NCBI RefSeq assembly: GCF_004803715.2
Contig: NZ_CP039383.2
Span: 1,860,001-1,924,000, forward strand
Length of the DNA stretch: 64,000 nt
DNA from: Luteimonas yindakuii
GTDB lineage: Bacteria > Pseudomonadota > Gammaproteobacteria > Xanthomonadales > Xanthomonadaceae
Direction: 5' to 3'
Below are positions 9,178 through 15,947 of this stretch, one piece after another. The notes under the pieces are model-generated. The model was not told where the DNA came from, searched no databases, and saw only the letters and a list, made by a program, of their open reading frames with translations. Each line of letters opens with the position of its first letter. The stretch's first letter is position 1. Both the position numbers and the translations under genes were made by a program.

Positions 9178-9719
9178 GGCTCATCGACCTCTATCCATTG
9201 TCGTTTGCAATGTGAATCTGCGGGCCAATCGTGCCACGGGAACTTCCGGGGGATTGGATCATCCGGCCCGAGATATTCGGGGTTCCCCGGCCCAACGTTT
9301 GAAACCACGAGTTGCATCGAGTCATCTGCCAGGAAGTGTACCCACAGTCGCCCTGCCTCTTCGTAGGGGGCTACGGTCACTTCGCGTTGCCGTCGCCGAT
9401 AGCTGCAGTCGCGCCAGTTCTGTTCAACCCATTCCACCAACACGCGCATATCCGGCCGCCACTGGGCCGGCACCATCGCGCAACAAACCGACCGCCCCCC
9501 CTTCCCGGCCTGTGCCGCGTTGTAACCATCCACCGAAAACTCCTGCACGCTCAGATGGTCGGCCAAATGGTCGATTCCGGTGATGGCAACGCCGATCATC
9601 GGCTCCTTCGGCGGAGTGGCAGGCTGCGCTTGGCAGCCACCCGCTCCCAAGAAAGCCAGTAACAACGCGATCATAACTACCGAACGCATCACAGGCTTGA
9701 CCACTGTCTCAAGTGTCAT
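9174..9719 (-). CDS. DUF3304 lipoprotein, Tle1 immunity candidate, copy A
   Basis: A 181-aa lipoprotein: signal peptide with the lipobox-like GAGGC near residue 27, then the DUF3304 pattern GIDHLADHLSVQ, CCAMVPAQWRPDM, NWRDCSYRRRQREV and LWVHFLADD. DUF3304 proteins are the usual neighbours and proposed periplasmic inhibitors of Tle1 phospholipases. I chose ATG 9719, which has its own ribosome site (GGAAGG). The frame is open back to 9950 because a 5' fragment of the effector gene happens to be in frame. This copy lies directly upstream of the intact effector and overlaps its start. Confidence 0.85.
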   Translation of the reverse strand: MTLETVVKPVMRSVVMIALLLAFLGAGGCQAQPATPPKEPMIGVAITGIDHLADHLSVQEFSVDGYNAAQAGKGGRSVCCAMVPAQWRPDMRVLVEWVEQNWRDCSYRRRQREVTVAPYEEAGRLWVHFLADDSMQLVVSNVGPGNPEYLGPDDPIPRKFPWHDWPADSHCKRQWIEVDEP

Positions 9720-9950
9720 AGCGCCTTCCGTACGCGTATACCGCTGCGTCTGGCTGTCCGTTGAACCTCTCCCTAACCAGTCCGCCGTGTTGCCGGTCCG
9801 GTCGAAGAACAAACCGATATGCAACGGCATCTCGCGACGTTCCGGCCGGCATGCCATGGCCGTGACCTGCACGATATCCAGTGTGGAGATGCCACTCTCG
9901 ATAGACGGCGACCACGCCGCACTGTAAGCGCCACCCTCAAGCGTGCTCAT
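9720..9950 (-). pseudogene. Captured 5' fragment of the DUF2235 effector gene, fragment A
   Basis: About 77 codons starting with ATG at 9950 that copy the N-terminus of the effector (compare HIGLFFDRTGNTADW with HISLFFDGTGNNADW) and then run into the ribosome site of lipoprotein copy A. The Gly after FFD has become Arg. There is no catalytic domain. The start overlaps the stop of lipoprotein copy B, repeating the organisation of the intact pair. Confidence 0.75.
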
Positions 9951-10492
9951 GGCGTGGTGTCCTCAGTCCATTGAAGGTTGCAGTGCGTATCTGCGGGATA
10001 GTCGTGCCATGGAGCCTTGTATGCGATGGGTTCGCGAGGACCGGGATAGCCGGAGTGTCGCGGTCCGACATTGGCAACTACCACCCGGACTTTGTCATCA
10101 GCCAGGAAATGCACCCGCAATCGCCCTGGTTCTTTGTACAGGTCTACCGGGACTTCCCGCTGCCTCCGACGATAACTGCAGTCGCGCCAGTTCTGGTCCA
10201 CCCACTCCACCAGCACACGCATATCCGGTCGCCACTCGACCGGAAGCATCGCGCAACACACCGCCCCTCCACCGCCTCCCGCACTACCGGCTCCATAGCC
10301 TGCTGCCGAAAAGTCCTGAACGCTCAGGTGATCGGCCAGATGGTCGATGCCGGTGATCGCCACACCAATCATGGATTCCTTCGGTGGGGCGGGCGGCTGT
10401 GCTTGACAGCCACCGACTACCGAGACAACCAAAAGCAACGCGATCGTGACCATCGAACGCATTACAGGCGTGATCGCCGTTTTAAGTGTCAT
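9947..10492 (-). CDS. DUF3304 lipoprotein, Tle1 immunity candidate, copy B
   Basis: A 181-aa paralogue of copy A with signal peptide and lipobox (VVGGC), and the conserved blocks GIDHLADHLSVQ, CCAMLPVEWRPDM and NWRDCSYRRRQREV. It differs from A mainly in the glycine-rich loop (AGSAGGGGGAVCC) and near the C-terminus. The start at ATG 10492 is preceded by GGAAAGGCGCT. It looks intact and could be functional. The divergence suggests either an old duplication or selection against different Tle1 variants. Confidence 0.8.
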   Translation of the reverse strand: MTLKTAITPVMRSMVTIALLLVVSVVGGCQAQPPAPPKESMIGVAITGIDHLADHLSVQDFSAAGYGAGSAGGGGGAVCCAMLPVEWRPDMRVLVEWVDQNWRDCSYRRRQREVPVDLYKEPGRLRVHFLADDKVRVVVANVGPRHSGYPGPREPIAYKAPWHDYPADTHCNLQWTEDTTP

Positions 10493-10723
10493 AGCGCCTT
10501 TCCTACGCGTATGCCGCCGCGTTTGGCTATCCGTTGGGCCTTCCCCTGACCAGTCCGCGACGTTCCGGCCCGATCGAAGAACAGGCCGATATGCAACGGC
10601 ATCTCGCAACGTTCCGTCCGGTATGTCGCAGCGTGTGACCTGCACCACCTCCAGTGTGGGAATGCCGCTCTCATCAGGCGCCGACCGCGCCGCACTGTGA
10701 TCGCCACCCTCAAGCGTACTCAT
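10493..10723 (-). pseudogene. Captured 5' fragment of the DUF2235 effector gene, fragment B
   Basis: Starts with ATG at 10723 overlapping the stop of lipoprotein copy C. The first 30 codons match the effector N-terminus, then the match moves to another frame (TERCEMPLHIGLFFDRAG), so it carries compensating indels. It ends at the ribosome site of copy B, at the same junction as fragments A and C. Confidence 0.7.
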
Positions 10724-11238
10724 GGCGTCGTGTCCTCAGTCCATTGACGCTTGCAGTGCGTATCGGCCGGATACTCGTGCCACGGATGCTTGTATGGAAT
10801 GGAGTCACGCGGGCCAGAATAGCTTTCACTTCGAGGTCCATGTCGCCCTGACGCAACGACTCTGATTGAATCGTCTACGAGTAAATGAACCCAGATCTGT
10901 CCGGCTTCGTCATACCGATCAACCGCCACTTCACGCTGCCGATTCCGGTAGCTGCAGTCGCGCCAGTTTTGCTCAACCCATTCCACGCGCACAATCAGGT
11001 CGGGTCGCCACTGGGCCGGCAACATCGCGCAACAAACGGTGCTTCCGCCTTCCCCTGCCCGCGCCGCGTTGTAACCATCCACCGAAAACTGCTGCACGCT
11101 CAGATGGTCGGCCAGATGGTCGATGCCGGTTATGGCGGCACCGATCATCGACTCCTTCGGCGTAGCGGGTGACTGCGCTTGGCAGCCACCCGCTCCCAAG
11201 AGAGCCAGTAGCAACGAGATCATGACTACGCAATGCAT
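10720..11238 (-). CDS. DUF3304 lipoprotein, Tle1 immunity candidate, copy C (altered 5' end)
   Basis: Paralogue of copies A and B with lipobox region LGAGGC and the conserved blocks CCAMLPAQWRPDL and NWRDCSYRNRQREV. The ATG equivalent to that of the other copies (11266) is out of frame because one base is missing near 11255. In-frame starts are TTG 11259 or ATG 11238; I give the ATG, which still leaves a hydrophobic signal peptide (172 aa). Expression may be reduced. Confidence 0.65.
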   Translation of the reverse strand: MHCVVMISLLLALLGAGGCQAQSPATPKESMIGAAITGIDHLADHLSVQQFSVDGYNAARAGEGGSTVCCAMLPAQWRPDLIVRVEWVEQNWRDCSYRNRQREVAVDRYDEAGQIWVHLLVDDSIRVVASGRHGPRSESYSGPRDSIPYKHPWHEYPADTHCKRQWTEDTTP

Positions 11239-11497
11239 TACAGGCTTGACCGCTTTCAATTGTCATAGCGCCTTTTCGTACGCGTAGGCCGCTTCGTTCC
11301 GGCTGTCTTTTAAGCCTCCCCCCAACCAGTCCGCGGTGTTGCCATGCAGGCCGAAGAGCCACCCGATACGCAGCGGCATCGCGCGTGCGTACCAGCAATG
11401 CAGACCGCCGCAACCTGTACAACTTCAAAGTCGGGCTACCGCTTCTAATCTGCGGTGACCCTGACGCGCCGTAACCGCGGCCTTCCGGATTACTCAT
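11239..11497 (-). pseudogene. Captured 5' fragment of the DUF2235 effector gene, fragment C, plus broken start of copy C
   Basis: Begins at ATG 11497 (MSNPEGRGYGASGSP, very like the intact effector start MSNREGNGYGVSGSP) and decays by frameshift after about 25 codons. The 3' side reaches the old ATG of copy C at 11266. The opening matches the intact effector better than fragments A and B do, so the copies have had different histories. Confidence 0.65.
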
Positions 11498-11853
11498 GGC
11501 TCATCGACCTCTGTCCATTGTCGTTTGCAGTGTGAATCTGCTGGCCAATCGTGCCATGGGAACTTCCGGGGGATTGGATCATCCGGGCCTATGTATTCCG
11601 GGTTCCAACGTTTAAGACCACGAGTTGCATCGAGTCATCTGCCAGGAAGTGCACCCACAATCGCCCGGGCTCTTCGTAGGGCGCTACCGCCACCTCGCGC
11701 TGCCGCAGCCGATAGCTGCAGTCGCGCCAATTCTGTTCTACCCACTCCACGCGCACGCGCAGTGTCTCCTGCCACTCCGCCGGCAGAACGACGCAACAGA
11801 CGGTGCCTCCGCCACCTCCAGCACGTCCTGCACCATTCCCGGCACCCACTCGA
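11494..11853 (-). pseudogene. DUF3304 lipoprotein relic, copy D
   Basis: The 3' two thirds of a DUF3304 gene: AGRAGGGGGTVCC, LPAEWQETLRVRVEWVEQ and NWRDCSYRLRQREV, then a frameshift near 11588 after LNVGTRN, with the remaining tail in another frame ending at 11494. The signal peptide and first third are missing: the relic starts immediately after the stop of the DUF4123 gene (11854). The break probably marks a deletion that joined the chaperone gene to the array. Confidence 0.75.
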
Positions 11854-12651
11854 CTAGGCATACGAACCCCAAGACCGCAGTGCTTCGTAATCCGATGGTG
11901 TTGAGCTGCGACGTACGGCCTGGGAGAACGCATCGCCTTCCTCGAATACCCGGCCTCCGCTGCGCAGCGCAGCAATGCCCGCCGCGCGCATCACTTCGGG
12001 CCCCAGAGGGCCCAGTTGCTGCAGCCACTCGCCTGTCCGGCGGGCCAAAGCCAGGAGGTCAGCTCCGGAATAGCTGCTTGCGAGGGCGGCCTGTCGGCTC
12101 AGCCATTCGATGCAGCGGTGTGTATCGCGCTGCGCGCGAAGCAAGTTGGTCCATTGGACCCGGGTCAGGCGTAGTGGAAGCGACGCTGCGGCGTCCACAC
12201 CGGACGGAGACCGGAAAGCGCACCGCTCGATTGCATGGCTATCCCATTCCTTGACTGGCCCCAGCACTGCCTGCCGCTGATCGGGGCCCAGCACCGACCA
12301 GGTGTCCGCCCATGCGCGCCCATCGGCGTATCGCAGGTAATAGCGCTTTCCGTTCGCGTGTATCTGCCCCAGGTTGCGCAGGTGCCGCGCCATCGTGTCG
12401 AACGCCACGTCCGTGCCCAGCCAGGTCGCACCGGCCGCGTATCGCGGGTTGCCGCGCATCGTGTCCATCAGCGCGCGTGTCTGCGCGGCATCCGCCAACA
12501 GCCACGGCGAGACCCGTGACGCCTCCTCTCCCGACGCCGCATACAAACAGCAGTCGGAAACACCATCGTTGACGACCGCCAGGATGTCGTTCAGCGGCAC
12601 GATTGCCGCATCGAACAGCGCGAATCCGGCGTGTGCGAACTGGCTGCTCAT
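11854..12651 (-). CDS. DUF4123 protein, T6SS effector-loading chaperone
   Basis: A 265-aa protein resembling DUF4123 (Tap/TEC) adaptors, which bind an effector and load it on the VgrG tip. Seen features: FALFDAAIVPLNDILAV near the N-terminus, LADAAQTRALMD, the LRNLGQIHANGKRYYLRYAD core and a C-terminal RVFEEGDAFSQAVRRS helix region. The ATG at 12651 overlaps the vgrG1 stop (ATGA). An effector gene would be expected next, but the stop is followed directly by a truncated DUF3304 relic. Confidence 0.85.
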   Translation of the reverse strand: MSSQFAHAGFALFDAAIVPLNDILAVVNDGVSDCCLYAASGEEASRVSPWLLADAAQTRALMDTMRGNPRYAAGATWLGTDVAFDTMARHLRNLGQIHANGKRYYLRYADGRAWADTWSVLGPDQRQAVLGPVKEWDSHAIERCAFRSPSGVDAAASLPLRLTRVQWTNLLRAQRDTHRCIEWLSRQAALASSYSGADLLALARRTGEWLQQLGPLGPEVMRAAGIAALRSGGRVFEEGDAFSQAVRRSSTPSDYEALRSWGSYA

Positions 12652-15515
12652 GCCGGCACGAGTGCGCCGCCCCACCGCGCCGCCGCGAAGAAGCACGGTA
12701 CGCAGAATTCGCTTTGCGACAGCGGCGGCAGTTCGGAAGTGAAGCTTTTCGGCCCCGTCAGTTCCCGAATGCTTGCCTTGAACTCGACCACCCCCGGCGC
12801 ACCCAGCTCGATGTTGTCACCCTCGATCTTTAAGTAGGCGCCCTGCGCGGTCAGTAGCACATGTCTTGCTGGAGCTGCGATCTCGACGTCAGCCTGGGTG
12901 CTGGCGACGGTGATCTTTGTCTTCGCGGCGACCTTGGCCACGTTGCGGTGCGCGCGGACACTCACCGTGCCCTGGGCGGCATGCAGGGCGATGCCGGTCT
13001 CGCGATTGGGTTTGCCGTTCGGCGGATCGCCGCCCTGGGCGAACAGTGCGATGCCGCCGGCGACGGCGGTGACGTGGCTGGCCTGGCTCATCCAGTCCAG
13101 GTCGGTGCCAGCAACCATAGCGGTCTGTGTACCGGAGACCCACGCCTGGCCCGCCGGTGTGAGGGCCATGACGCCGTCCGCACCGGCGGCGAGCATGTGC
13201 GGGGCGCTCCATCCCGGAGCCTGGCCCTCGCCGCCGCCAATTCGCACATCTCCACCTGTGGAGGCGTCATTGCCGTGCTGGGCCGCCATCAGGTTGCCCT
13301 GCAGCGTTTCCTGCCTTCGCTGCACGGCGAGCGGTGCGGGTTCGTCGGGAAGACCGGCCTGCTGGTTGGTCGAGGTTTCGGCCAGCGCGGTCGTGAGTTC
13401 CGCGCTGGCAGCCAGCTGGCCGAGCGCCTGGCGCGCCGCAAGCTGCTGCTGGCCGGGTTCGGCGGTGAGCAGCAGGCCGCTGCCGGCGCGGATGGCACCA
13501 TTGGCCTGCGTGGAGAGCTCGGCGCCAAAACCCCGTTCGATCTCGCGCACGTTGTCCTCGCCGCCCTTCAGGTGGCCAAGCGTCAACGTGGTCGCATGCT
13601 GCGTGGTTGCAGCTTGGGCGCGACCTTGCCCTGGCGTGTCGTCGAAGCGCAGCAGCTGGTATCCACCCGTGCCCTGCTGGCTGCTCGCCAGGGCCTGCGA
13701 TTTGAAACCGGTGTAGACCGCGGCGTGATCGTTGCCATCGAACCAGGCCGCAGCATTGCCGGTGGCACCCGCGCCTCCACCACTCACGCTGTTGCGCGGC
13801 GCGTCGGGCTGGCCACGGCCGTTGTAGACGCTGCCGACGACCACGGGCCGATCGATATCCCCTTCGAGAAAGGCCACCAGCACTTCCTGCCCTTTTCGCG
13901 GCACAACCACACCACCCCAGTTGTCACCGGCCCACGGCGTGGCGACGCGCACCCATGTCCACGCACTGTCGTCGCCGGGCGCATTGTCTTCGCCACCGGG
14001 GTGTGCAAGGACAGCGCTGGCGTCGCCACCGCGCTGCCAGGGGAACTGCACCTTGATCCGGTGGTCGCGATCCGTCGTCAACGGCGCATCGTCACTGACG
14101 ACGATCGCACTCTGGGTGCCGTGGACGGTCGGCCTGGGGTGGATGCGGCCTCCGTGATCCAGCGTGCACGGGCGATAGGTGATATCCGCGGGCAACATGA
14201 TGAAGGTGTTGCGGTAGAAGTCGTCGGGAGCGGCATTGAAACCGGCCGAGGCTCCACCTCCTGGGCCATGCCCATCCGTACGCCTTCCCTCTTCCCGCAC
14301 GCAAGGGTCGGACCTCTGCGGCGGGGCTGCCAGGTCTGCGGACGGCGCTCGCAGCGCCCGGAGCGGACCACCCAGATGTTCCGGGAGGTCGAGACCCGGC
14401 AGCGCCACCGGGCCCAGCGATTGCTCGAGCGCATCGAGCACGTCTGCACCGAGGTTGTTGCGCGCGGCATGGTCCACACCCAGACACAGCTGCAGGCCAT
14501 CTCCGGCTTGCGGGTGCTGCGTCACCGAAAAGCGCATACCCGGTGCCATCCGGCGCCAGGTGCCCTTGCCCGAACCGGTGCGCGCTGCTGCCCGCGCGCC
14601 TTCAATCTGCCGACGCGCCAAGCGCTCGCCATGCGAGGCGTCGCACCACGCATAGGGTCCCGCGGTGTCCAGGTCCTCGGCGAACGCATCGCCGAAGGCC
14701 GCGTCGTCTTCGGCGGTGGCCGGACGCATGCCCAGGCTGCGGTAATCCCAGCTTGCACGCGCGATGCGGGCGGCATGCAGCCGTCGGGCCGGCGACCATG
14801 CCTGCACGCTGTCACCCCGCTCGGTCGCATCCGCACGGTGGTAACGCACCGAGCCGAGTCCGGTGCAGGCCTCGTTGTGGTCCGCGATCACCAGCGTGTG
14901 CCGGCCGAGCGTGTCACTGCCGGGCGCACCGGCATGCTCGAACCAGTAGAACAGCCCTTCATCGGCGAGCAATCGCTCGATGAAAGCGAAATCGCTTTCC
15001 TGGTACTGCGTCGTCAGGCTGCGCACCGGGTAGACGGCTGGATCCTGCAGATCCCAGCGCCACGCGGGTGCCAGGGCACCGGCGTCCACGTAGTCGGCAA
15101 AGACGTCTTCCACGATCTGGACAAGGGTCATCCCCTGGAACACGTAGCTGTCCACCCGTTGGCGGAGGAAGGCGAGCCACGGCTCCACACCGAGCCGGTA
15201 ACGTGCCAGTCCGCCGTTGCTTCCGAGCTGTTCGAACGCGGTCACGTGGCCATGGAATGGCCGCAGCACCGAACGGGATTCCGCGGTCAGGAGTTCCAGC
15301 AGGACAGGCCTGCCGAGCAGCGCATCCAGGTCCAGGTGCGCGTCAACGGACAGTGCGGTGATCTCGAAGCGGAAGCCGCCATCGCCCACGCGTTCGCTGC
15401 CATGGAAGGCCTCCACGACCAGCACGTCGGGGCCCAGTGGGGTATGCAAGCGCAGCAGCCGGTCGTGCTGCCCAGGGGCGGCGAGTAACGCAGTGAGCGT
15501 GGCAGCGGCATCCAT
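12648..15515 (-). CDS. vgrG: VgrG1, T6SS spike protein
   Basis: A 955-aa VgrG/TssI that forms the trimeric tip of the T6SS needle. Order: gp27-like hub (about residues 1-400), gp5 OB-fold with TDRDHRIKVQFPWQRGG and PRKGQEVLVAFLEGDIDRPVVVG (about 450-560), a linker, and a beta-helix DUF2345 tail (about 690-900) with repeating hydrophobic strands such as TKITVASTQADVEIAAPARHVLLTA-type repeats. I chose ATG 15515 (GGTGGAG upstream); a GTG at 15533 is an alternative. The stop overlaps the DUF4123 chaperone gene, so it belongs to the Tle1 delivery module. Confidence 0.95.
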   Translation of the reverse strand: MDAAATLTALLAAPGQHDRLLRLHTPLGPDVLVVEAFHGSERVGDGGFRFEITALSVDAHLDLDALLGRPVLLELLTAESRSVLRPFHGHVTAFEQLGSNGGLARYRLGVEPWLAFLRQRVDSYVFQGMTLVQIVEDVFADYVDAGALAPAWRWDLQDPAVYPVRSLTTQYQESDFAFIERLLADEGLFYWFEHAGAPGSDTLGRHTLVIADHNEACTGLGSVRYHRADATERGDSVQAWSPARRLHAARIARASWDYRSLGMRPATAEDDAAFGDAFAEDLDTAGPYAWCDASHGERLARRQIEGARAAARTGSGKGTWRRMAPGMRFSVTQHPQAGDGLQLCLGVDHAARNNLGADVLDALEQSLGPVALPGLDLPEHLGGPLRALRAPSADLAAPPQRSDPCVREEGRRTDGHGPGGGASAGFNAAPDDFYRNTFIMLPADITYRPCTLDHGGRIHPRPTVHGTQSAIVVSDDAPLTTDRDHRIKVQFPWQRGGDASAVLAHPGGEDNAPGDDSAWTWVRVATPWAGDNWGGVVVPRKGQEVLVAFLEGDIDRPVVVGSVYNGRGQPDAPRNSVSGGGAGATGNAAAWFDGNDHAAVYTGFKSQALASSQQGTGGYQLLRFDDTPGQGRAQAATTQHATTLTLGHLKGGEDNVREIERGFGAELSTQANGAIRAGSGLLLTAEPGQQQLAARQALGQLAASAELTTALAETSTNQQAGLPDEPAPLAVQRRQETLQGNLMAAQHGNDASTGGDVRIGGGEGQAPGWSAPHMLAAGADGVMALTPAGQAWVSGTQTAMVAGTDLDWMSQASHVTAVAGGIALFAQGGDPPNGKPNRETGIALHAAQGTVSVRAHRNVAKVAAKTKITVASTQADVEIAAPARHVLLTAQGAYLKIEGDNIELGAPGVVEFKASIRELTGPKSFTSELPPLSQSEFCVPCFFAAARWGGALVPA

Positions 15516-15568
15516 GTCGGTCTCCACCGGCACGGCATCCTGGCCGCGCCGTCCTTGCTTCGGAAAGA

Positions 15569-15916
15569 TCAGGTGCTGATGCGCTCGAGCTTGAGCGACG
15601 GGGTCTCGGTGCAGTGCAGACGCCAGGTGCGGCTGGCTACGGACACCTCGATCTCGCGCACGTTGTTGACCAGGCGCGCACCACCCTGGGCGACCGGCTG
15701 GTCACGGATGCGCCACGGCATCCGCGTGATGAGGGCGGCCAGGTTGCGCCCGTCAGCACGCGCTTCCGGGGCCGCGCGGTCAAGCAGGTCGATGACGTGT
15801 TCGGGGCGCACGCGATTCCAGCTGCAGATCGCCGAGGTCTCGCGCCCGGCGCGACCGAGCGCGAGGCTGTCGCAATGCGCCACAGCGGCGGCGCGGTCGA
15901 ATCCGTAGAAATCCAT
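15569..15916 (-). CDS. Unknown small protein between tssH and vgrG1
   Basis: A 115-aa acidic-basic mixed protein with no signal peptide or membrane helix. I do not recognise a family. It has AAAVAHCDSLALGRAG, a HVIDLLDRAAPEARADGRNLAALI helical segment and a beta-rich tail ending ETPSLKLERIS. The start at 15916 is favoured because AAGGAG is 6 bp upstream; ATG 15922 would touch that site. It sits inside the tssH-vgrG1 block in the same direction, so it may be a spike- or ClpV-associated accessory protein. Confidence 0.6.
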   Translation of the reverse strand: MDFYGFDRAAAVAHCDSLALGRAGRETSAICSWNRVRPEHVIDLLDRAAPEARADGRNLAALITRMPWRIRDQPVAQGGARLVNNVREIEVSVASRTWRLHCTETPSLKLERIST

Positions 15917-15947
15917 TTCCATCTCCTTGTGGTCGATCTTCCGTGTG

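Larger units (their letters stand above)
9174..11497 (-). repeat. Three tandem units of lipoprotein gene plus effector 5' fragment
   Basis: Unit ends fall at the ATGA overlaps 9174-9177, 9947-9950, 10720-10723 and 11494-11497, giving units of about 773-774 bp. Each unit is (in transcription order) an effector 5' fragment of about 215 bp, a conserved junction with GGCGCTATGACA, and a DUF3304 gene. A partial fourth unit lies at 11494-11853. The junction is the same in all three units, so the array arose by duplication of one fused unit and not by independent captures. Confidence 0.8.

Noticed and set aside
9174..9950. A 258-aa fusion of the effector N-terminus with a DUF3304 lipoprotein
   Set aside because: The lipoprotein part has its own ATG with a ribosome site and needs an N-terminal signal peptide; in copy C the two parts are out of frame. 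The open frame is accidental.
12861..15488. 875-codon open frame on the + strand opposite vgrG1
   Set aside because: It is the antisense shadow of a clear VgrG gene; composition is Arg/Ala-rich without domains. The same holds for long antisense frames at 46885-50034, 54892-57300, 58881-61940 and 61980-63620.
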